DNA of 64,000 bases, from NCBI RefSeq assembly GCF_001792815.1, contig NZ_CP017674.1, positions 2,232,001 through 2,296,000 of the forward strand, read 5' to 3'. The notes beneath the pieces are model-generated. The model was not told the origin of the DNA. It saw only the letters and a program-made list of their open reading frames with translations, and searched no databases. The stretch is from Microbacterium sp. BH-3-3-3. Lineage in GTDB: Bacteria > Actinomycetota > Actinomycetes > Actinomycetales > Microbacteriaceae. Below are positions 1-7,507 of this stretch, piece after piece. How positions within the stretch are numbered: the first letter of the stretch is position 1; each line of letters opens with the position of its first letter. Made by a program: the position numbers and the translations under genes.

Positions 1-30
1 GCAAGCGGGCCGCTCGCGCGGCTCCCGTCC

Positions 31-121
31 GCGGCGCCGCTGAGCCGCCGTTCCCCGCGGCGCCGCTGAGCCGCCGGACCCCGCGGCGCCGGTGAGTTGC
101 CGGAGCCCGCAGCGCCGCCGG
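31..121. repeat. 26-bp minisatellite downstream of fgd
   Basis: Three clear copies of a 26-bp unit beginning GCGGCGCCGCTGAGCCGCCG lie at 31-56, 57-82 and 83-108, followed by a degraded fourth copy. The period is not a multiple of three, and the array lies past the stop codon of the minus-strand gene at 150-1160, so I read it as non-coding. No gene is visible in bases 1-149. Confidence 0.75.
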
Positions 122-149
122 ACCCGCCGCGTCGTCGCCCCGATCCGGC

Positions 150-1160
150 TCAGGCGAAGCGCTTGCGCAGGCGCGGCAGGATCTCCTCGCCGTACATGCG
201 CAGGAACTCCTCCTGGTCGTGGCCCGGGTCGTGGAACACGAGGTGGCGGAAGCCGAGGTCGACGTATCGCGCGATGCGTTCGACGTGCTCGTCGGGGTCG
301 GTCGAGACGATGAACCGCGACGCGACACGCTCGATCGGCAGTTCGGCGGCGAGCCGCTGCATCTCGAGGGGGTCGTGCACGCTCATCTTCTCGTCGGCGC
401 TGAGTGCGAGGGGCGCCCAGAACCGCGTCTTCTCGAGCGCGGTGTCGTGGTCGGGGTGGTACGACACCTTGACCTCCATGAGCGTGTCGACGTCGTCGCG
501 CGTGCGGCCGGCCTTGCCGAGGCCGTCGTCGAGCGCGGGCAGCAGCGTGTCGGTGTACAGCGCGGGGTCTTTGCCGCTCGTGGTGATGTAGCCCTCGGCG
601 ATGCGGCCGGCCAGGCGGGTGGCCGCGGGGCCGGAGGCGCCGATGTAGATCGGCACCTTCTGCTCGGGGCGGTCGTAGATCGTGGCATCCTTCACCGAGT
701 AGTAGGTGCCCTCGTAGGTGACCCGCTCGCCGGCCCAGAGCTCGTTGATGATCGCGATGGCCTCTTTGAGGCGCTGGAAGCGCTCGGGCGCCTCGGGCCA
801 GTCGAGGCCCAGGGTCACCTCGTTGAGGGCTTCACCCGTGCCGACGCCCAGCACGACACGGCCGGGGTACATCACGCCGAGGGTGGCGAACACCTGGGCG
901 ATGACGCCGGGGTGGTAGCGGAACGTCGGGGTGAGCACGCTCGTGCCGATGATGACGCGCTCGGTGCGCGCGCCGAGGGCGCCGAGCCAGGGCAGGGCGT
1001 TGGGGGCGTGTCCGCCGTCGTGCATCCACGGCTGGAGGTGGTCCGAGAGGAAGACCGAGTCGAAACCCATCTTCTCGGCGAGCACGCCGAAGTCGAGGAG
1101 CTCGTTGGGTCCGAACTGCTCGCTCGAAGCCTTGTATCCGAAACGCAGGGGAACGGTCAT
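150..1160 (-). CDS. fgd: F420-dependent glucose-6-phosphate dehydrogenase
   Basis: Cytosolic enzyme that oxidises glucose 6-phosphate to 6-phosphogluconolactone and passes the hydride to coenzyme F420, making the F420H2 used by F420-dependent reductases. The 336-residue product has the length of the mycobacterial Fgd enzymes. D40, H41 and W45 (motif SDHLQPW) and E110 (GTGEALNE) fall one residue after the catalytic D39, H40, W44 and E109 of M. tuberculosis Fgd1. The luciferase-like TIM-barrel motifs GTSVLTPTFRYHP and HLVFHDPGHDQ are also present. The ATG overlaps the stop of the upstream monooxygenase (ATGA), so the genes are translationally coupled. It is the last gene of the fbiC operon, which fits a cofactor maker and a cofactor user made together. 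Confidence 0.95.
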   Translation of the reverse strand: MTVPLRFGYKASSEQFGPNELLDFGVLAEKMGFDSVFLSDHLQPWMHDGGHAPNALPWLGALGARTERVIIGTSVLTPTFRYHPGVIAQVFATLGVMYPGRVVLGVGTGEALNEVTLGLDWPEAPERFQRLKEAIAIINELWAGERVTYEGTYYSVKDATIYDRPEQKVPIYIGASGPAATRLAGRIAEGYITTSGKDPALYTDTLLPALDDGLGKAGRTRDDVDTLMEVKVSYHPDHDTALEKTRFWAPLALSADEKMSVHDPLEMQRLAAELPIERVASRFIVSTDPDEHVERIARYVDLGFRHLVFHDPGHDQEEFLRMYGEEILPRLRKRFA

Positions 1161-2647
1161 TTCTCTCCTTCAACGTCGCCACCGCGCACGGGGGTGCGCG
1201 CGGGTTCGAACTCCGACCCGTCGGTGCCGGCGAGTCGTTCATGGAACGCCTGCACGGTGCCCGGCCACAGCAGGGTCAGCCGCCCCGACCGGTCGTCGAC
1301 GTACCAGTTGCGGCATCCGCCGGTGAGCCAGGGGGTGGATGCCGCGGCCGCGGCGATCTCGTCGGTGTACGCCGCCTCGACCTCGGGGCGTACCCGCAGC
1401 ACCCGCTCGGGTCGGCGGTCGCGCTCGGCGAGGGCCCGCACGACGTACGCCGACTGCTCCTCGGCCATGAGGACCGAGGAGTTGTGGCCGAGACTCGCGT
1501 TCGGGCCGTTCAGCACGAACAGGTTGGGGAAGCCGGCGACCACCGTGGAGCCGAACGAGGTCATGCCCTCGGCCCAGTGCGCGGCGAGGGTGCCGTCTTC
1601 TCCGTGCACGAGGTCGGCGTAGGGCTGCTCGGCGGCGGTGAACCCGGTGGCCAGCACCAGCACGTCGGCCTCGTACGTCGCGCCGCTCTGCGCCGTCAGC
1701 GTCGAGCCGTCGACCGCGGCCAGGGCGGTGGGCTCGAGGCTCACAGCCTCGGACGCGACGGCGGGGTAGAACGCATCGGACAGCAGCACGCGTTTGCAGC
1801 CGAAGGCGTAGTCGGGGGTGAGGGCTGCGCGCAGGGCCGGGTCGGCGACCTGGGCGTGCAGGTGCGCGAGCGCGTGGGCGCGGGCGTCGGCGGAGGCCAC
1901 GGCGTCACCCGAGCGCGACGCGAAGCGCGCCTCGCCCTCGGCGTACAGCTCGGCGCGCAGGCGCGCGAGATCCCCCGGATGGGCGGCGAGGTGCGCGCGC
2001 TCGGCGGGCGCGATGTCGCCTCCGCCGCGTGGCACGATCCACGCGGGGGTGCGCTGGAAGAGCGTCACGTGGGCGGCACGGCGGGCGAGTTCGGGAACCA
2101 GCTGCACGGCGCTGGCGCCGGTGCCGACGACCGCGATCCGCATGCCGGCGAGGTCGGTGTCGTGGTCCCACCGCGCGGAGTGGAAGAGGGGCCCGTCGAA
2201 CGACTCGAGGCCGTCGATGGCGGGCACGTGCGGCTCGGTGAGGCGTCCGCAGGCCAGCACGAGGGAGCGCGCGGTGAGGATCTCGTGGCCCGTGTCGAGG
2301 TGCCAGACGGCGTCGGCGGCATCCCATTCCGCTCCGACCAGGGGCGTGCGCAGCCGCAGCCGATCCCCGAGGTCCTCGCGGTCGGCGACATCACGGAGGT
2401 AGGCCTGGATCTCGCCGCCGGGGGCGAAGGTGCGCGTCCACCCGGCGTTCGGGTGCGCGGCGAGGCTGTAGAGGTGCGCGGGCACGTCGCACGCGACGCC
2501 GGGATAGGTGTTGTCGCGCCACGTGCCGCCCACGTCGTCGGCGCGCTCGAGCACGACGAAGTCGTCGCGCCCGGCCCGGCGGAGCGCCCCGGCCATGGCG
2601 AGGCCGGCGAAGCCTGCGCCCACGATCGCGACGTCGACGACCCTCAC
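1157..2647 (-). CDS. Flavin-containing (Baeyer-Villiger type) monooxygenase
   Basis: 496-residue FAD/NADPH monooxygenase. The FAD-binding motif GAGFAG is at residues 10-15 and the NADPH-binding Rossmann motif GTGASA at 175-180. Between them is a match to the Baeyer-Villiger fingerprint FxGxxxHxxxW(P/D) (F150, G152, H156, W160, D161). From the family it should insert oxygen into a ketone or oxidise a soft nucleophile; the substrate cannot be read from sequence. The start is the GTG at 2647, which overlaps the fbiC stop (GTGA), and its stop overlaps the fgd ATG. It is thus locked between two F420 genes although its own cofactors are FAD and NADPH, so any functional link to F420 is unproven. Confidence 0.9.
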   Translation of the reverse strand: MRVVDVAIVGAGFAGLAMAGALRRAGRDDFVVLERADDVGGTWRDNTYPGVACDVPAHLYSLAAHPNAGWTRTFAPGGEIQAYLRDVADREDLGDRLRLRTPLVGAEWDAADAVWHLDTGHEILTARSLVLACGRLTEPHVPAIDGLESFDGPLFHSARWDHDTDLAGMRIAVVGTGASAVQLVPELARRAAHVTLFQRTPAWIVPRGGGDIAPAERAHLAAHPGDLARLRAELYAEGEARFASRSGDAVASADARAHALAHLHAQVADPALRAALTPDYAFGCKRVLLSDAFYPAVASEAVSLEPTALAAVDGSTLTAQSGATYEADVLVLATGFTAAEQPYADLVHGEDGTLAAHWAEGMTSFGSTVVAGFPNLFVLNGPNASLGHNSSVLMAEEQSAYVVRALAERDRRPERVLRVRPEVEAAYTDEIAAAAASTPWLTGGCRNWYVDDRSGRLTLLWPGTVQAFHERLAGTDGSEFEPARTPVRGGDVEGEK

Positions 2648-5124
2648 GCGCGGGCTCCGCCCTCTGCCGCGACGCGGTAGTCGGTCGTGCGCAAGCGGAA
2701 CGGTCGCATGAGGCTGCGGGCGATGCGCTCGGCCGCCGCGACCGGGAGCTCGAGTCCCTGCTCGATGCCCGTGTCGGGCCGCACGCGTCCGTCGTACAGC
2801 GTGCCGCCCAGGTCGTCGCCGCCGGAGCGCAGCAGCACGGCGGCGGTGTCGCGGCCCACGCGGGTCCAGGGGATCTGCACGTGCGGGATGCTGCCCGACA
2901 GCATCAGCCGTGACACGGCGACCATCGCGCGATGCTCGTCGATCGGGGCGCGGTCGGCGACCAGCGGCACGTCGCCGCCGGGCAGGGGGATGGGCACGAA
3001 CTCGGCGAAGCCGCGGGTCTCGGTCTGGATCTCGCGCAGGCGCCGCAGATGCGCGATGCGCTCCTCGGCGGTCTCGACGTGGCCGTAGAACAGCACCGAG
3101 GTCGAGCGGAAACCGGCGCGGTGAGCCGCGGTGATGCCCTCGACCCAGTGGTCGATCTCGAGGTCGCCCGGCGCGACGAGGGCGCGCACCCGCTCGCTGA
3201 GCACCTTCACGCCGGTGCCCGGCACGGTGTCGACGCCCGCCTCGCGCAGGGCCGCGAGGGCGCCCGCGAGACCGAGTCCGCCGCGGTCGGCGAGGTCGCG
3301 CACGTCGAGCGGACGGTAAGCGTGCACGTGGATGCCGGGAGCCCCGCGCTTGACTGCCCGCACGAGGTCGAGATAGCCGGCGGGGTCTTCGTCGCCGCGC
3401 AGCGCGCCCTGGATGCAGATCTCGGTGGCACCGAGGGCGGCGGCGTCGGCGGCGATGGCCGTGGCGTCGTCGAGGTCGAACTCGCCCGGCGCGGTGCGGC
3501 CGGTGCGTCGCAAGCCCGTCGAGGTGAGGTTGCGGTTCTGCACGAGGGTGATCGGCTCGCCGACGGTGTAGCGGCGCGCGTCGTCGGCGGCGGCGGTGAG
3601 GTCGTCGAGCTCGGCGCCGGTCGTGCGCAGCAGGCGCACCCAGTCGGCGTCGTCGAGGGACAGGGGATCGGATGCCGCCCGCTCGGCGAGACGGCGGACG
3701 CCCAGGTCGCTGCCGGATACTCCGCCGGGCACTCCGGTGGTGCTCCCGAGGGGGCCTGAGGGCGTCGAGCCGGGATGGGCGGAGGACGAGGGACGGGCGG
3801 AGGACGCGATGTCGCGAGGGAGTCCTCCCTCTGTCCCCCGTCCTCCGCTCGTCACGGCGTGCGTGCTCCCGGGCAGGCTGGCGTGCGGCGTCACGTCGGC
3901 GGCGAGCCCCTCGGCATCGGCCAGTGCCCGCAGGGGAGCGTGCAGGGCGGGGTCGATCCAGCGCGCGGCATCGCGCACGAACTCCGGATGCGCGGTGAGG
4001 CGTTCGCGGAGCGTGTAGCCGTGCGCGGCCGTCTGGGCGGCGAGGTCGTCGATCTGCGGCCAGGGACGCTCCGGATTGACGTGGTCGGCCGTGAGCGGTG
4101 ACACGCCGCCCCAGTCGTCGATGCCCGCCGCGATCAGCAGGCCCAGCTCGCCCGGGTCGGACAGGTTCGGCGGCACCTGGATGCGCATGCGCGGCCCGAA
4201 CACGAGCCGGGCGGTGGCGACCGCCGCGACGTACTCGGCCAGGTCGGCGTCGGGCGCGCCCTGCATGGCCGTGCGGGGCTTGGCACGGAAGTTCTGCACG
4301 ATGATCTCTTGCACGTGCCCGTGCCGGTCGTGCCGGTCGCGCATCGCCACGAGCGACTCGGCCCGGTCGCGCACGGTCTCGCCGATGCCGACGAGGATGC
4401 CCGTGGTGAAGGGGATGCCGGCCGCGCCGGCGTCGTCGATGACGCCGAGGCGCAGGTCGGGGTCTTTGTCGGGCGAGCCGAAGTGCACCTGGCCGGGCTC
4501 CTCGAACAGGCGTCGCGACGTGGTCTCGAGCATCATGCCCATCGAGGGCGAGACGGAACGCAGCGCCGCCAGCTCGTCGGGGTGCATGACGCCGGGGTTG
4601 GCGTGCACCAGCATGCCGGTCTCGGCGGTGACGAGACGCGCGATGTGGGCGACGTAGTCGATGGTCGAGGCGAAGCCGTGCGCGTCGAGCCAGGCGCGGG
4701 CCTCGGGCCACCGCTCTTCGGGGCGGTCGCCGAGGGTGAGCAGCGCCTCTTTGCAGCCGAGGGCCTGTCCCTGCCGCACGACGGTGAGCACCTGCTCGGG
4801 GCTCATGTACGCGGGCTTGCGCAGCAGGTTCAGCTGGCCGGGGGTGTCGACGAAGACGCAGTAGTGGCAGCGGTCGCGGCACAGGGTCGTCAGCGGCACG
4901 AAGACCTTGCGCGAGTACGTGACGACGCCGGGGCGGCCGGCGTCGATGAGCCCCTCGTCGCGGAGCGCCGCGGCGACGGGCAGCAGGCTGTCGAGCGGTG
5001 CGTGCAGAAGGGCGTCGGTCTCGTCGACGTCGGGGCGGTGCCCGGCGCGGATGCGCGCGAGGAGGTCGTCGATCGACGTGCCGCGGGCCGGTGCGACTCG
5101 CGGCGCAACACTGCCCGTACTCAT
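2644..5124 (-). CDS. fbiC: FO synthase FbiC (CofG-CofH fusion) with degenerate CofH half
   Basis: 826-residue bifunctional radical-SAM enzyme that normally makes FO (7,8-didemethyl-8-hydroxy-5-deazariboflavin), the chromophore of F420, from tyrosine and the flavin-pathway pyrimidine. The CofG half (residues about 65-405) keeps C82, C86 and C89 in CRDRCHYC. The CofH half (about 480-820) is recognisable from QNRN (529-532), GATEICIQGA, HVHAYRPLD, FYGHVE and GGDDLGGTL. However, where CofH has CX3CX2C shortly after NRN, this protein reads LTSTGLRRTGRTAPGEF with no cysteine. The halves are joined by a long Ser/Gly/Pro linker (about 405-480), part of which is encoded by a large inverted repeat at 3779-3848. 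The ATG sits 6 nt after a TAGCCT hexamer (leaderless). First gene of the fbiC-monooxygenase-fgd operon. Identity is secure; catalytic competence of the CofH half is doubtful. Confidence 0.9.
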   Translation of the reverse strand: MSTGSVAPRVAPARGTSIDDLLARIRAGHRPDVDETDALLHAPLDSLLPVAAALRDEGLIDAGRPGVVTYSRKVFVPLTTLCRDRCHYCVFVDTPGQLNLLRKPAYMSPEQVLTVVRQGQALGCKEALLTLGDRPEERWPEARAWLDAHGFASTIDYVAHIARLVTAETGMLVHANPGVMHPDELAALRSVSPSMGMMLETTSRRLFEEPGQVHFGSPDKDPDLRLGVIDDAGAAGIPFTTGILVGIGETVRDRAESLVAMRDRHDRHGHVQEIIVQNFRAKPRTAMQGAPDADLAEYVAAVATARLVFGPRMRIQVPPNLSDPGELGLLIAAGIDDWGGVSPLTADHVNPERPWPQIDDLAAQTAAHGYTLRERLTAHPEFVRDAARWIDPALHAPLRALADAEGLAADVTPHASLPGSTHAVTSGGRGTEGGLPRDIASSARPSSSAHPGSTPSGPLGSTTGVPGGVSGSDLGVRRLAERAASDPLSLDDADWVRLLRTTGAELDDLTAAADDARRYTVGEPITLVQNRNLTSTGLRRTGRTAPGEFDLDDATAIAADAAALGATEICIQGALRGDEDPAGYLDLVRAVKRGAPGIHVHAYRPLDVRDLADRGGLGLAGALAALREAGVDTVPGTGVKVLSERVRALVAPGDLEIDHWVEGITAAHRAGFRSTSVLFYGHVETAEERIAHLRRLREIQTETRGFAEFVPIPLPGGDVPLVADRAPIDEHRAMVAVSRLMLSGSIPHVQIPWTRVGRDTAAVLLRSGGDDLGGTLYDGRVRPDTGIEQGLELPVAAAERIARSLMRPFRLRTTDYRVAAEGGARA
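3779..3848. repeat. Large inverted repeat inside the fbiC linker
   Basis: Arms at 3779-3805 and 3822-3848 (27 nt each) are inverted copies differing at a handful of positions. Each arm carries GCGGAGGACG and a related GGAGGAC. Read on the minus strand it encodes about residues 426-449 of FbiC, rich in Gly and Ser, without breaking the frame. Size, arm length and internal repetition resemble the intergenic palindromes elsewhere in the window. Confidence 0.75.
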
Positions 5125-5130
5125 CGTCCC

Positions 5131-5136
5131 AGGCTA
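5131..5136 (-). promoter_or_regulatory. Leaderless -10 element of fbiC
   Basis: TAGCCT on the minus strand is followed by six bases (GGGACG) and the fbiC ATG at 5124. This spacing puts transcription start at or next to the A of the ATG, so the operon mRNA is probably leaderless and the ATG choice is supported. Confidence 0.6.
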
Positions 5137-5252
5137 TCCCTCGACTCCGACATCCGGGCCGGTGAGACGGGGCGTCGCGCGGCGCGTGCGTGCGGCGGGT
5201 GATCGTTGCGCTCTCGTGAGGTGCCGAGCCTGTCGCGCCCCGTCGACGCTGG

Positions 5253-5258
5253 CAGGAT
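5253..5258 (+). promoter_or_regulatory. Leaderless -10 element before the PH-like gene
   Basis: CAGGAT is followed by GGAAGGC and the ATG at 5266. The 7-nt gap matches the geometry seen at rlmN and licT in this window. Confidence 0.45.
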
Positions 5259-5265
5259 GGAAGGC

Positions 5266-5655
5266 ATGGTGACCCTGCTGCTCGACTCGACGCAGCTCGA
5301 AGTCGTGCTGTCGCCGACCGAGCGAGCGATGTCTTTCCGCAAGACCAACATCGTCGTGCCGCGCGAGCACATCGAGCGCGTGCAACTGACCGACGACGCC
5401 TGGACGTGGCTGCGCGGCGTGCCGAATCCCGGCATCAACCTGCCGGTGGCCGTCGGGATGGGCACGTGGAAGTCGGCGAGCGGCAACGACTTCGTCGTCA
5501 TCCGCGGTCGCAAACCCAGCGTCGTCGTCGACCTCACGGGTCACGACGAGTACGAGCGTCTGGTGCTCACCACCAAGCACGGGGTGGCGCTGCTGCGGGC
5601 GCTGCGTCTCGACGTGGCATCCGAGCCCGAAGACGTCGCCGACATCGTCCGCTGA
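5266..5655 (+). CDS. Small PH-like hypothetical protein
   Basis: 129-residue soluble protein of unknown function. It begins MVTLLLDSTQLEVVLSPTER and alternates short beta-prone segments with polar turns, ending in a short helix-like stretch (DEYERLVLTTKHGVALLRALR). That pattern resembles bacterial PH-like domains, but I could not find a diagnostic motif. An ATG three codons earlier (5257) is possible. I chose 5266 because a CAGGAT hexamer ends 7 nt before it, as in other leaderless genes here. Divergent from fbiC and convergent with the TSUP permease gene. Confidence 0.75.
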   Translation: MVTLLLDSTQLEVVLSPTERAMSFRKTNIVVPREHIERVQLTDDAWTWLRGVPNPGINLPVAVGMGTWKSASGNDFVVIRGRKPSVVVDLTGHDEYERLVLTTKHGVALLRALRLDVASEPEDVADIVR

Positions 5656-5699
5656 CGCGCCCGGTACACGCGCCCGCTACACGCGCCCGGCGGTCGGGC

Positions 5700-6518
5700 T
5701 CACGCCGTGAACTGCACCACGGTGTCCCACGCGAGCTTCACCACGAGCAGCGACAGGGTCACCAGGAACACGATCCGCACGAAGCCGCTGCCCTTGCGGG
5801 TGGCCATGTGCGCGCCGATGAATCCGCCGGTGATGTTCATCGCGGCCATGGCGAAGCCCAGGGCGAGCAGGATCTCGCCGTGCACGCCGTAGACGGCCAG
5901 GGCGGCGAGGTTGGTGGTGAGGTTCGCGATCTTGGCGTTCACGCTCGCCTGCAGGAAGCCGTACCCCAGCACGGCGACGATCAGGATGACGAAGAACGAC
6001 CCCGTCCCCGGACCCAGGATGCCGTCGTAGAAACCCACCAGCAGACCGATCACGCCCGCCCGCCAGGCGATGGCCGCGGGGCGGGTGTGCCGCGGCTCGT
6101 GGTGCAGTCCCATGCGGGGTTTGAAGAGCGTGTACAGCGCCACCGCGATCACCGCGACGAGGACCACGGGCGTCAGCACCTCGCGCGGAACGAAGCGCGA
6201 GAGGGCGGCACCGACCGTGGAACCGGCGTACGCGCCCGCGACCAGCGGCAGCAGGAGCACGAGCTGCACCCTGATCTTGCGCAGGTACACCCCGCTCGCC
6301 GAGAGCGTGCCGAAGAACGACGACAGCTTGTTCGTGCCCAGGATGAACGGGGTCGCGACGTCTTTCGGTACGGCGATGACCAACGCGGGCAACTGGATCA
6401 GTCCGCCGCCGCCGACGACCGCGTCGACCCATCCGGCGACGCCCGCGGCGACCAGCAGGAGCACGAGGGATGCCACCGACACGGGGAGCCATTCGGCGAT
6501 CACCGGTCCATCGAGCAC
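5700..6518 (-). CDS. TSUP (TauE/SafE) family permease
   Basis: 272-residue inner-membrane protein with about eight hydrophobic segments in two similar halves, typical of the TauE/SafE family (sulfite/organosulfonate exporter-like; formerly DUF81). Family hallmarks visible are the glycine-rich AGWVDAVVGGGGLIQLPAL near the N-terminus, LGTNKLSSFFGT (about 61-72), and the second-half counterpart GFYDGILGPGTGSFF with ASVNAKIANLTTNLAAL. The substrate cannot be inferred. The region upstream on the minus strand is a 33-bp tandem repeat that separates it from the ABC-2 exporter genes. Between its stop and the PH-like gene only a short ACACGCGCCCG repeat is seen. Confidence 0.88.
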   Translation of the reverse strand: MLDGPVIAEWLPVSVASLVLLLVAAGVAGWVDAVVGGGGLIQLPALVIAVPKDVATPFILGTNKLSSFFGTLSASGVYLRKIRVQLVLLLPLVAGAYAGSTVGAALSRFVPREVLTPVVLVAVIAVALYTLFKPRMGLHHEPRHTRPAAIAWRAGVIGLLVGFYDGILGPGTGSFFVILIVAVLGYGFLQASVNAKIANLTTNLAALAVYGVHGEILLALGFAMAAMNITGGFIGAHMATRKGSGFVRIVFLVTLSLLVVKLAWDTVVQFTA

Positions 6519-6553
6519 GGTTGATTCTCGCCGGTGTGGGCGGCGGCGCCAAA

Positions 6554-6652
6554 TGCGCGGCGTCGCCCGTCACGGGCGTCGCGGTCTGCGCGGCGTCGCC
6601 CGTCACAGGCGGCGCGGTCTGCACGGCGTCCGCCGTCACGGGCGCCGCGGTC
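6554..6652. repeat. 33-bp tandem repeat, three copies
   Basis: Copies begin at 6554, 6587 and 6620 and share cores such as CGGCGTCGCCCGTCAC. The period equals eleven codons. Read on the minus strand the units give the repeated peptide DAAQTATPVTG, but this frame is offset by one base from the TSUP gene that starts at 6518, so no intact protein includes it. It may be a decayed coding repeat or simple slippage. Confidence 0.7.
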
Positions 6653-6688
6653 GGCGAGCGGCGTCGGTGCGCGCCGGGCGATCGCCGA

Positions 6689-7507
6689 TCAGTCGATGTC
6701 GCGGCGCCAGGTGGTGAGCATCCCCACGACCACCAGCACCACCGCGTACCCGAGCAGCACCAGGCCGCCGACCCACCAATCGAGCGTCGACGCCCCGGTG
6801 GTCGACACCGAGCTGAAGATCGTCTGGCCGACCAGGGCGTCGCTCGCGGCGCTGGGGAACCACTTCACGACGTCGTCGAAGCCCTCGACCACGCCGCCGA
6901 TGGTGCGCACGATGGGCTCGATGAAGAGGGTGATGGCGAGCACGATGACGATGGCGGCGACCTGGTTGCGCACCACCGTGCCCACGCCGATGCCCACCAG
7001 CGCCCACAGGGCGAAGGCCAGCAGCATCCGGCCCACGAGCTCCCAGGTGTCGGCGGAGCCGAGGGCGGTGTCGATGCCGAAGATGCTCAGCACTCCGGCG
7101 CCCGCCCCGATCGCGGCGGCCGAACCGAGGATGCCGTAGAGCAGGCCCACCAGCACGCCCACGACGAACTTGCCGCCCAGGATCACGCCGCGGCGCGGGG
7201 TGGCGAGGAACGTCGGCGTGAGCGTCTTGTGACGGAACTCGGTCGTGACCATGAGCGTGCCCACGAGGAGGGGGAACACGTACCCGACGGCGCTGGCCGA
7301 GCTGTAGACGAGGCCCGGAACGCCCTCGGCCGACATCGCGGGGCCGGTGGCGCCGCCGAGGCGACCCGAGGCGACTCCGCCGAAGACGAAGGCGAGCACG
7401 CCGGCCGTGAAGGCGACGTAGGCGACGAGCACGATCGCCAGCACCCACCAGCCGGCGGTGGTGAACTGCTTGGTGTACTCGGATCGTGTCGCTGCGACGA
7501 GGCTCAC
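6689..7507 (-). CDS. ABC-2 type exporter permease
   Basis: 272-residue membrane subunit with about six hydrophobic segments. The cytosolic loop TEFRHKTLTPTFLATPRRG is the TxExRxxT-type signature of ABC-2 permeases of the drug/bacteriocin immunity class. The chosen GTG at 7507 overlaps the stop of the ATPase gene (GTGA), giving a strict two-gene exporter operon. The substrate is unknown. The family includes daunorubicin-type and lantibiotic self-protection exporters, but no biosynthetic genes are nearby. Confidence 0.88.
   Translation of the reverse strand: MSLVAATRSEYTKQFTTAGWWVLAIVLVAYVAFTAGVLAFVFGGVASGRLGGATGPAMSAEGVPGLVYSSASAVGYVFPLLVGTLMVTTEFRHKTLTPTFLATPRRGVILGGKFVVGVLVGLLYGILGSAAAIGAGAGVLSIFGIDTALGSADTWELVGRMLLAFALWALVGIGVGTVVRNQVAAIVIVLAITLFIEPIVRTIGGVVEGFDDVVKWFPSAASDALVGQTIFSSVSTTGASTLDWWVGGLVLLGYAVVLVVVGMLTTWRRDID

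Noticed and set aside
1195..1235. GGTTCGAACTCC-like stretch considered as a tRNA T-loop
   Set aside because: It is inside the C-terminal codons of the monooxygenase and no acceptor or anticodon stem can be formed.
1157..4882. A 1241-codon minus-strand frame across fbiC
   Set aside because: Only its last 496 codons (the monooxygenase from 2647) are a protein; the earlier part is an Arg/Pro/Ala-rich shadow of fbiC.
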